Shown piece by piece: positions 8,727 to 16,249 of a DNA stretch of 21,472 nt (positions within the stretch are counted from its first letter, which is position 1; every line of letters begins with the position of its first letter). Source of the DNA: Cylindrotheca closterium (Eukaryota; Bacillariophyta; Bacillariophyceae; Bacillariales; Bacillariaceae); NCBI GenBank assembly GCA_933822405.4, contig CAKOGP040001716.1:1-21472 (forward strand). The letters run 5' to 3'. The position numbers were made by a program, and so were the translations under genes. Under the pieces are notes generated by a model. That model saw only the letters and a list, made by a program, of their open reading frames with translations, made no database searches and was not told the origin of the DNA.

Positions 8727-9560
8727 TTAGCTGAACTCTTTGATGCATTCTTTGATGTGGTCCGGGACACTCAAAACATGTCCAATCCACCCTATCCAAG
8801 CTATCAGAATCAAGGAACTCAAAACCAAGGATATTGCTATCCTCCAAGATCTCAAGGCAATTATCAAGGACGATCTACGGGAAACAGTTCTTAGACCCAA
8901 GGACGCTTTGGGCAACGAAAGCATCAAGCAAGTTGACTTCCAAACAACAGACCTGCAGGAAATTTTCAAGACAGCAACCCTCAAAACCATCATTATGCTG
9001 GATTGCATTACAATCAAGACGGAAGTCAAGCCGAAGGCTCAGTTCCTCATTACAACAATCAGGAAGCGGAATGCTTTGTTCTGGTTGGAACTGTCCCCAA
9101 AGAGGGCCAAGGCGGAATGCCTTCTCCCGCAGAGCAGCATGATCAATAATTCGTACAAGGCCAATTCGTCCAACCTTGTGAACAACAAGAAATGTATACT
9201 CCTCCTGAAGACTCGTATCCTCCAGATGAATTGTATCTTCCAGCAGATGATCAAGGCTATTATCCATATGATGATGCCTCTGAACATTACCGCTACTACG
9301 ATGAAGCACATTGACCTTCACTCCAAAACAATACTCGTTCACAGTCTAACCGTGTAATCAATCCTTTCCTTGAACCAAATCTTTCATCTTTTGCTACCGC
9401 ATCGACCCCTGATAAAGGTCCGATGACGCAAGAAGAAAAGCACTTTCTTTGTAATGACTCTTTCATTCGTGTACCAACTCCAAAACAGACTTTGGAATCT
9501 ACGGGTGAATCGATGAACAAAAAGAAACTAACTCCTATTTCTTTGATGCAATGGGGATGA
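8727..9560 (+). pseudogene. Gypsy gag C-terminal low-complexity region, several stops
   Basis: The gag frame resumes with LAELFDAFFDVVRDTQNMSN and continues as a Gln/Asn/Pro/Tyr-rich region (PPYPSYQNQGTQNQGYCYPP, PPEDSYPPDELYLPADDQGY). In-frame stops lie at 8892-8894 (TAG), 8934-8936 (TGA), 9147-9149 (TAA), 9312-9314 (TGA) and 9558-9560 (TGA), but the biased composition runs through all of them, so this is the original frame. Longer open frames in other phases here are shadows. No CCHC knuckle or protease triplet is visible. Confidence 0.65.
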
Positions 9561-10567
9561 TGCTTTCATCCTCGATGCAAAATATGAAGCAACAACTGGT
9601 GCTGAAGTTGCTTCCAAGCAAGTCCACTTGACAAAAACGCAACAAGATCAATTGGCAACTATATTGGAAAATACACAAGAGCTTTTCGATGGCAACCTTG
9701 GACACTACAAACACGAGAAGATCTATTTGGAAGTTGAAGACTGTGCTGTACCAATTTATTCCAAAGCCTATTCCGTTCCTGTGAAACACCAACACGCTTT
9801 TCTCAAGGAACTTTGGCATTTGGAATCAATTAACGTACTCAAGCAATGTGGTCCAACTGAATGGGCCTCTCCTACATTCATTATTCCAAAGAAAGATGGA
9901 AGAGTACAATGGATCAGTGATCTTTGCAAGTTGAACAAGGTTCTCAAACGTAAAGTAAATCCTTTGCCATTGATTGATGAAGTTGTCTTGTCGTGCTGGC
10001 TACAAATTCTTTACCAAACTTGATCTCACAATGATGTATTATTGGTTTGAGCTTGATGATGCAAGTAAAGAATTGTGCACGATCGTCACCCCATATGGCA
10101 AATATCAGTACCAACAAATGGTGATGGGATTGAAACCAGCTCCTGCTGTTGCTCAATACTACATTGAGAAAACACTACATGGTTTGAAAGAACAAGGTGT
10201 TGAAGTCTACATTGACAATGTTGGACTCTTTTCTAACTCTTATGAAGAACACATGCAATTGATCAAGACTGTTGTCGAACAACTTCAAGAAGCAGGTTTC
10301 AAGATTAATCCTTTGAAATGTGAATGGTGTGTTCAAGAAACCAACTTCTTGGGCCATTGGTTGACCCCTGAAGGTGTCAAACCTTGGAAGAAAAAGGTCG
10401 ATGCCATCCTCAAAATGGATGTTCCTTGCAACATTACTGAACTTCGAGCTTTCTTGGGTGCTGTGACCTACTATCGTCACATGTGGCCCCGACGTTCTCA
10501 CCTTTTGCAACCGTTGACAGCTCTCACTGGCACACGAACATTTCAATGGACGGACAAATGTCGTCAG
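9556..10567 (+). pseudogene. Gypsy reverse transcriptase with altered active site
   Basis: The segment starts with a linker (DDAFILDAKYEATTGAEVAS, QVHLTKTQQDQLATIL) and continues with RT blocks: ELFDGNLGHYK, WASPTFIIPKKDGRVQWISD, LCKLNKVLKRK, then after a 1-nt frameshift near 9985 FFTKLDLTMMYYWFEL, PYGKYQYQQMVMGLKPAPAV, VEVYIDNVGLFSNSYEEHM, NFLGHWLTPEGV and LRAFLGAVTYYRHMWPRRSH. The usual YIDD box is YIDN: the second Asp codon is AAT at 10217-10219. Together with the frameshift this makes the enzyme dead. Coding ends at TFQWTDKCRQ, where the orientation of the element flips. Confidence 0.88.
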
Positions 10568-10575
10568 ACAATTGT
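10568..10575. repeat. Palindrome at the inversion breakpoint
   Basis: ACAATTGT is a perfect palindrome placed exactly where the plus-strand RT coding ends and the minus-strand integrase coding begins. Both coding strands can be read into it. It may have served as microhomology during the inversion, which is inference. Confidence 0.55.
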
Positions 10576-11478
10576 ATTGTACAAAGAGGTAGTACCTCGA
10601 TGTCCAAGTACCAAATGATACCGCACAATCACTGGAGCAACCAAAGTTTCAGGCATGTGAATTCTCCATTCGTTAGGTTTATTCAAATCTGCACGATAGC
10701 AGATCACATTTTGATTGTCAATTTGCATGATGGGATATTGAGCCCAAGTTGCTGCGTTTTGCGATTTTTGAATGAGGGCAACATCTTGAAGCTGATGTTG
10801 TTGAATGTTTGCCATTATGATTGGATTTGGCACCATAACTTCCAATGGAGGATGATTCAAAAACAATTCAAGCATCTCATCATTTTTGATAGCGCCATGT
10901 CCATGATCACCATCTCGACAACAAACAAACATGCATCGGAAGGTACGATTGAATTCTGCTTCAGATGGAGGAGGAAGAAGAACTTCTTCTTCAAAACAGT
11001 ACATTCCATCCTCGGGATCCATTTTGACATTGAGTTTGTCAAATGCGATCAATTTACCTTTTGAGAGTGAACTCTTCCCCTCAGACGGTTTCTCCATTCT
11101 CGGCAAACGCGAGAAACAGTTGGCCAAAACATTATCTTTACCAGGCAAATAGTTAAACGTAGGCAAAAATTCTTCCATGTACATTTGCCAGAGTAAAACT
11201 CGTTGTGTATTCAACGTAAGGAAAGTGAGATTTTTGTGATCCATAAAAATAGTCAATTAAGCAATGTACAATAGCCAACATTTCTTTTTCCATGATGGAG
11301 TAGTTCTTTTGTGCATCATTGAGTTTTTGACTCCAGTACGCCACTGGCTTTTCGTCTTGCATGATTATGGCGCCCATTTGATAGTCCGAAGCATCAGTGC
11401 ATAGTTCAAAGGGCTTGTTGTGATCGGGATACCGCATTAAAATGTCACTAGCCATCAAAGATTTCATTGTTTTGAAAG
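10568..11478 (-). pseudogene. Gypsy RNase H and integrase N-terminus, inverted
   Basis: The minus strand starts at [20 protein letters not shown], exactly the stretch that should follow WTDKCRQ of the RT. It continues with the RNase H block ([40 protein letters not shown] with EMLAIV), then after a frameshift near 11245 [39 protein letters not shown], an acidic linker, and ends with RYHLVLGHRGTTSLYNTI, the two His of the integrase HHCC zinc-binding domain. The Cys pair and the catalytic core are missing. The order and fit at the junction show inversion of one piece of the same type of element. Confidence 0.87.
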
Positions 11479-11900
11479 GTTTTATACGACTGAACCTTAT
11501 TCACCATGGCAAAATACTGCCAAAGGCACAATCAGGGAGCTGAAGAAAGACACTGCACGAGTCATGCTCCGAACTGGGACGCCAAAGAGGCTATGGGATG
11601 ACTGTTTGGAATATTGGGCCTACATCCGATCTCACACCGCCCTTAACATATACAACTTGGATGGGGAGGTGTCGGAGACTGTTATGACTGGACAGACTGC
11701 AAATATTGGTCCATGGTGTGATTTCCAATGGTATCAATGGGTAAAATACTAGGATGAGACTGCAAGATTCCCTGATGATAAGATGTCCCTTGGACGATAC
11801 TTGGGACCAAGTTCTGGAATCGGATCCCTCTTGACTGGAAAGATACTCAACTACCACCACACATGTATTAGTTCTAAACAATCACGCTTTCAGCTTTTGT
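11479..11900 (+). pseudogene. Copia integrase C-terminal part, plus strand
   Basis: The plus strand reads [20 protein letters not shown], then TPKRLWDDCLEYWAYIRSHT, ALNIYNLDGEVSETVMTGQT, and after a TAG stop at 11750-11752 DETARFPDDKMSLGRYLGPS. This matches the end of the Copia integrase core and the following chromatin-side domain (LGRYLGPS block). The catalytic Glu of PYSPWQN-AE is replaced by Lys (AAA at 11522-11524). Sequence past about 11870 is no longer recognisable. The fragment abuts the inverted Gypsy piece with no spacer. Confidence 0.82.
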
Positions 11901-12132
11901 TGTTTGAGCAATCACAGTTTTTGAAAATCAAACTATATCACAACATCAGACCTTCATCATTCTGCACTGTGAAGCAATTATAGAACAAATCTTGGATGAA
12001 AAGTCTTGATCGAAGTGTTCCCAAGTCTGCTACAAAGACAAGCCGTGTGTGGACTAGGTATGTGGACTGGAAGTACATCGTATAACACTCTAAACATTTA
12101 ATATGTATTCAACCCTCAATCGTACTGCACTT
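11901..12132. other. Spacer with degenerate sequence before the BspA-like gene end
   Basis: The stretch may hold decayed Copia sequence at its left side and the 3' UTR of the BspA-like gene (minus strand) at its right side. No open frame with a recognisable motif and no terminator-like structure was seen. Confidence 0.4.
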
Positions 12133-15100
12133 CTAACAGATATGGCAAAAGGGACCCGGTGGATTTGAAGAGAGGTCTGGGTTAGATGGTGAAGGGCACC
12201 GCCATGCGCCCTGGAACGAATTTGACACACTACTGATACTGCTGAATGAGCCCCATGCACAAAAATTCTGATTCAGGGATCTTGCCCCAGCAAACATTCT
12301 ACCCATATCAATGAGTGAAGCAACATTCCATGATGATATGTCTTGATTGAATTCCCATGCATCTTGGAACATTTCCCTCATATTAGTCACCGAAGATACA
12401 TCCCAAGATGACAAGTCTTGGTCAAAGACGGTCCCCCGGAACGTTCGATACATTGACGTTACAGAGGAAACATCCCATGATGATATGTCTTGATTGAATG
12501 GGCTTGCATGAAAGGTGGAACCCATATCAGTTACGGAAGAAACATCCCATGACGACAAGTCTTGGTTGAAAAGTGATGCAATACGGAAAGTGGAAGCCAA
12601 AGTCCTGACACTCGAAACGTCCCATGATGATATGTCTTGATTGAATTTCTGTGCATATTCGAACATGCCACTAATGTCCGTGACAGAAGAAACATCCCAT
12701 GATGATATGTCTCCATCGAAGACTGATGCCCATCTGAACATACTGGCCATGGATGTAACAGAAGAAACATCCCATGATGACAAGTCCTGGTTGAAGACAC
12801 TTGCACCCTCAAACATCTGATCCATATTTGTTACAGATGACACATCCCAGTTTCCGATATCCTCATTGAAAGTAGAACGTTCAAAGAACAGGTTCTGCAT
12901 GCTTGTAACACCTGCACCAAAACACCAGTCTGCGATTGGGCCATATTGGTCTTCAACTGATGCCTTTAATTCAGGGGTATCAAACCAGTTGCCTACTGCA
13001 TCAGACAGCTCAGTATTGGTTTGAAAACAGGGTGATGGAACAATGACATCCCCAGTTTGCTGTGAAAGGAAATTGAGAAACTGCATTAGAAACAAGAAGT
13101 CAATTGAATTGCGATGACCATCAATTGATGAATGACTCTGTCTTACCCATTGTCCATTAGCAGAACTACCATTAGGGTCGCGTCTCCCAGACTCATACCC
13201 CTCAGGATTACCAATATCGGGCCGTGTTGAATCCCATATCCAAATTGCCACTGCTCCTTGCCACATGACTTGACCGTTTCGTCGTTGTTCCACTTCATAT
13301 ATTGTTGCTACTCCTGTAGCAGGCAATGGCCCAAAAACAGCCTCCCAATGCTCTGGGCGGAAAAGGAAATATCTTCCAGTATTGTCTCCAACGACGACTT
13401 GGTTATCCCAATCAGCCACAATTGGAACACCCAGTCCATCAAAAGCCGAAGGCGCACTAGAAGGCCCAGGGCTGGGTGAAGTTGAAAGGGCAATAGATGG
13501 CAGTTGTGTTGGACTTCTAGTTGGCAGTGGTGTTGGCAGTGGTGTTGGCAGTGGTGTTGGCAGTGGTGTTGGCAGTTTTGTTGGACCTTGTGATGGTTGC
13601 GATGTCGGTAGTGGTGTTGCATCAGGTACCGGAACAAGTGTTGGAACCAATGTTGGACCAAGGGATGGTGCTGATGTAGGAGCAGATGATGGAAGCGGAC
13701 TAGGCATCAATGTTGGCTCATCAGTGGTCGGAAATGAAGCAGGAGCTTGGGTGGGATTGCTGAAAGCAGATGCACTAGGAGCACTGGATGGACTTGCACT
13801 GGGAGTAGCCGAAGAATCTGACGGGGGAACAGGAGGTGCAGGACCTGTGCCCGTAGCCCCCATGGAAACAATGAGTACTTCCTTGAATGGTTGAGGCAAG
13901 CCAAGCTTTGCAACCAACTCTGGTTCTGGTCCAAATACTTGAATGATCATATTTGTCAAGGTAAATGTTGTAGCAGACTCCTTCAAGTACAAATCAAGGA
14001 TTGTGGATACATGCAAGCACGGTGTTTCGTCGCTCTGCACACAACCTGTAGTTGATTCTGGTCGCACCGTTGCGAGACCATTTACAATCTTCACATTATC
14101 CGAGGAAGAACTGCTCTGACGAGATAGATTTTCTTGCCCGGACAGAGTCCTCAGCATGCGTCTTTCAGTGTTGATTGGACACCCGACGAGTTCTGGCATG
14201 AAAAGAGCTTGGATTTTCTCTTCCAACTCCTGGGCTGTCGTGTCATCAGGATATTCAGAGTCTAGCACAACATCCATTTGTACCTGGAAGCTTTGCAATA
14301 CGGTATCGTCTTGCCCAGGCACCACTTCTCCGTTGGCAATTGCGGCGCAGTCTTCTGATGAAGGAGGAAGATCCAACAAGACTAGACTGCTTGGCGTGCT
14401 GGAGGGTGATCCAGAGGGACTGCTGGATACAGGTGCCATTGTTGGCACAGACTCTGTTGGATCAGGATCAGGATCAGTTCCAGAAACAGTCTCTGACTCA
14501 GGAACAGCGGCAGTGGTGTCATTGGTTCGCGTCCCAAAAAAGATGGCGACGGCTCCTCCAACCAAGATTAGTAGGACGACAACCCAGAACCAGCCTTTGC
14601 AATAAAATGGTTTTTCTTTGGATTCGGGTTGCTTGTCTTCTTCGTTATGAGGAGTGGTGTCTGGTGGGCCTCCGGTACCGTTAGGTACTGGTGCTGGGGA
14701 GACCACGCCTTTGGTTGTAGTGGAAGCGTCCTCCGTTGCATCGACTGGAGCTTTTCCTGCGTTTTCGTCCACAGCTACGGCTTCAAGCAATACCTCACCG
14801 CCTTTGTTGATGTTTATTGCTGCTCCTTCGCCAGTAGTATCCTCAATAGGCTTTGATTCTAGATCCTTCTTCTGTCCGCCCTCTTCAAGTTCCAGCATGC
14901 CAGCAGCCTTCAACTTTTGCTGAGCTCTATCGGGCCTGCTGGAATCGCCCTGATTTCTTCTGCTGGAATCTTTTCGGTTCCCAGCTTTGCGCTGTTCCCT
15001 ACGAGCATCAGCTGTGGACGAAGTGACTGCACCAGGAACAGTAGCTGGCTTTGAGCTTCGGCTTTTGCGTGCTGAAGACCTGGATCCTTTGCCATCAGAT

Positions 15101-15393
15101 CTGGAATAACGGCCGCTACCGCGATCACTTCGATCGATAGCATCACCAGAAGATCTTGGTCTACCAGAGGATTTCTTTGATCTGCTTTGCGACAAATCAG
15201 TGCCAGCAAATGCTCCCGGAGCAGCGCTTCTACTGTCGTCACGACCTCTGCGAGCTCGATCTTTCTCCCTTCGATCGCGATCTCGATCGCTGGGTTCCCG
15301 TCGAGACCTGGAAGACGCGCTGCTGCTATGCTTGCGACGGTCTTCCCGAGCTTTGTGCTTAGCGTTTTTGTCTTCTTCCTCTCTTGATGGCAT
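12133..15393 (-). CDS. BspA-like (DUF285 repeat) single-pass membrane protein
   Basis: The function is unknown, but DUF285/BspA repeats occur in surface and adhesion proteins. The start at 15391-15393 (MPSREEEDKN) is preferred over an ATG 30 codons upstream, because the paralog fragment at 6570-6785 keeps this start and not the extension. Numbered from it, the protein has a basic Ser/Arg/Asp-rich region (1-190), an acidic linker, one membrane segment at about 268-286 (WFWVVVLLILVGGAVAIFF), a conserved unknown region (about 345-512, with SEDCAAIANGEVVPG and MIIQVFGPEPELVAKLGLP), a Pro/Ser/Thr stalk (about 515-650) with LPTP repeats, a Trp-rich region (about 650-750), and nine repeats of 24-25 residues (FNQDISSWDVSSVT) to the end. 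The absence of a signal peptide and the basic N-terminus suggest a type II topology with the repeats outside. A putative intron at 13060-13146 leaves the frame open either way: 1086 aa unspliced, 1057 aa spliced. Confidence 0.9.
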   Translation of the reverse strand: MPSREEEDKNAKHKAREDRRKHSSSASSRSRREPSDRDRDRREKDRARRGRDDSRSAAPGAFAGTDLSQSRSKKSSGRPRSSGDAIDRSDRGSGRYSRSDGKGSRSSARKSRSSKPATVPGAVTSSTADARREQRKAGNRKDSSRRNQGDSSRPDRAQQKLKAAGMLELEEGGQKKDLESKPIEDTTGEGAAININKGGEVLLEAVAVDENAGKAPVDATEDASTTTKGVVSPAPVPNGTGGPPDTTPHNEEDKQPESKEKPFYCKGWFWVVVLLILVGGAVAIFFGTRTNDTTAAVPESETVSGTDPDPDPTESVPTMAPVSSSPSGSPSSTPSSLVLLDLPPSSEDCAAIANGEVVPGQDDTVLQSFQVQMDVVLDSEYPDDTTAQELEEKIQALFMPELVGCPINTERRMLRTLSGQENLSRQSSSSSDNVKIVNGLATVRPESTTGCVQSDETPCLHVSTILDLYLKESATTFTLTNMIIQVFGPEPELVAKLGLPQPFKEVLIVSMGATGTGPAPPVPPSDSSATPSASPSSAPSASAFSNPTQAPASFPTTDEPTLMPSPLPSSAPTSAPSLGPTLVPTLVPVPDATPLPTSQPSQGPTKLPTPLPTPLPTPLPTPLPTRSPTQLPSIALSTSPSPGPSSAPSAFDGLGVPIVADWDNQVVVGDNTGRYFLFRPEHWEAVFGPLPATGVATIYEVEQRRNGQVMWQGAVAIWIWDSTRPDIGNPEGYESGRRDPNGSSANGQWVRQSHSSIDGHRNSIDFLFLMQFLNFLSQQTGDVIVPSPCFQTNTELSDAVGNWFDTPELKASVEDQYGPIADWCFGAGVTSMQNLFFERSTFNEDIGNWDVSSVTNMDQMFEGASVFNQDLSSWDVSSVTSMASMFRWASVFDGDISSWDVSSVTDISGMFEYAQKFNQDISSWDVSSVRTLASTFRIASLFNQDLSSWDVSSVTDMGSTFHASPFNQDISSWDVSSVTSMYRTFRGTVFDQDLSSWDVSSVTNMREMFQDAWEFNQDISSWNVASLIDMGRMFAGARSLNQNFCAWGSFSSISSVSNSFQGAWRCPSPSNPDLSSNPPGPFCHIC
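12202..12870 (-). repeat. DUF285/BspA tandem repeats (about nine units of 75 bp)
   Basis: Units follow the pattern F-[ND]-x-D-[IL]-S-S-W-D-V-S-S-V-T-x-M-x-x-x-F-x-x-A. Seven of nine keep the WDVSSV core; the eighth has SWNVASL and the ninth is diverged (LNQNFCAWGSF). One unit is one residue shorter (STFHASP). The DNA of neighbouring units is close to identical in the core (ACATCCCATGATGA on the plus strand), which suggests recent duplication or gene conversion. Confidence 0.9.
13060..13146 (-). other. Putative 87-nt phase-0 intron inside the BspA-like gene
   Basis: On the minus strand, GGACAATGG is followed by GTAAGA, a strong donor, and 87 nt later by a pyrimidine-rich TTTCCTTTCACAG acceptor, with a CTAAT branch-point-like motif upstream of it. 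The length is a multiple of three, it starts at a codon boundary and it contains no stop. The 29 residues it would encode (starting VRQSHSSIDG, ending LNFLSQ) are unlike the flanking domain. It may be spliced, or kept in part of the transcripts. Confidence 0.7.
13521..13576 (+). repeat. 12-bp minisatellite in the stalk of the BspA-like gene
   Basis: TTGGCAGTGGTG is repeated four times plus eight bases, with no mismatch. On the coding minus strand it encodes the LPTP repeats of the stalk. As the unit is a multiple of three, copy number can change without breaking the frame. Confidence 0.92.
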
Positions 15394-16058
15394 CTTATTT
15401 CCTGCTCTTGGTTGAACGAATGAATTAAAATTGTAGTCAAAATTACGTCCAAAACAGAAGGCAAAAAAGCGACTATGGTACATGCGTGCGAAGTTGCATG
15501 CAGTCTTTCAAGCCGAGTGCTACGTGGCCCTTTGGGACTTTGCTTCTTTGTTAAATGGAGGTTGGCATGATAAATACAAATTCTCTCTTGCCAGATCAAT
15601 CCATGATTGTATTCCGCTCCCAACGTGCGTTTTGCTCTTGGCAGTGAGACATTCTTGGAAATCACTTTTTTGTTTACTTATTGGTTACACTCGTTACCAC
15701 TTCCTCGATCCTCCTAGAAAAACGGGACCCCGCGATCGGAAGGCGTTTTTCTCATTCCTAAAAAGGGCACATAATGTATTCGTAGTCAAAGTGTGTCATC
15801 TTATTTGTATTTCTACGCCAGGAAGATCCATCATATTCTTCTACTTACTGTATACATCACGGAGAACAAGCGCATCTGTCTCGAACCAAATGAGAGGAAG
15901 ACTGGAAACAAGCTACCGGTACAACCTCCTGAGGTGCAAATGATCCAATCAACTTTCAACAAGCAATCCAAATCATGCGGGGTGTTCTCGGTTCTCGGCC
16001 TACCACCTGCCACCTGCTACGCCGACATAGAATGAATAAATCGAAGCAGTCAAGACAA
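15394..16058. promoter_or_regulatory. Upstream region of the BspA-like gene
   Basis: About 665 bp separate the start codon from the piggyBac-like element. The part from 15480 to about 15690 is patchily conserved with the upstream DNA of the paralog fragment (6820-7045), including TTTGTTAAATGGAGG and CCCAACGTGCGT. I could not name a TATA box or initiator. A plus-strand open frame (15482-15943) has no recognisable features and overlaps the conserved upstream DNA, so it is not called as a gene. Confidence 0.5.
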
Positions 16059-16080
16059 CTAGTGTCTATTCTACCGCGCG
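16059..16080 (+). repeat. Left terminal inverted repeat (22 bp)
   Basis: CTAGTGTCTATTCTACCGCG followed by CG is the exact reverse complement of 18426-18447. If CTAG is the target duplication, the repeat is 18 bp and begins TGTCTATTC. Confidence 0.95.
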
Positions 16081-16082
16081 TT

Positions 16083-16121
16083 TGCCTCATATGAGGCAGG
16101 GTGTTTGCCTCATATGAGGCA
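16083..16121. repeat. Two palindromes inside the left end
   Basis: TGCCTCATATGAGGCA occurs at 16083-16098 and again at 16106-16121, 23 bp apart start to start. Each is a perfect palindrome. Their mirror set at the right end suggests binding sites for the transposase, which is inference. Confidence 0.88.
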
Positions 16122-16249
16122 GAATATCGACCCAAGAATCGGATGTACGCACGGACCATCTTGGTACAAAATGAACACAAAAAACAACAACTCAAAAAAA
16201 ACACTTCGACCATGACAAAACACCTACTTTTGAACACGATAGAAGTAAA

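Larger units (their letters stand above)
7745..11478 (+). mobile_element. Gypsy-type (GyDi-like) retrotransposon, rearranged
   Basis: The plus strand carries gag-like sequence, then a Ty3/gypsy RT (9556-10567). The following RNase H and integrase N-terminus lie on the minus strand (10568-11478). The gag is interrupted by an antisense piece of Copia RT, and no protease active-site motif is found between gag and RT. Several stops and frameshifts are present. The C-terminal part of the integrase and the 3' LTR are not found. The element cannot move by its own proteins. Confidence 0.82.

Noticed and set aside
8740..9357. Plus-strand frame of 205 codons
   Set aside because: It lies out of phase with the Gln/Asn/Pro/Tyr-rich gag frame and has no motif. 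The gag composition continues through the stops in the other phase.
13382..13894. Plus-strand frame of 170 codons rich in Gly, Val and Asp
   Set aside because: It is the mirror of the Pro/Thr/Ser stalk coding on the minus strand, and low-complexity repeats keep several frames open.
15482..15943. Plus-strand open frame of 153 codons upstream of the BspA-like gene
   Set aside because: No recognisable motif, odd composition, and it overlaps the upstream DNA that is conserved as noncoding patches in the paralog fragment.
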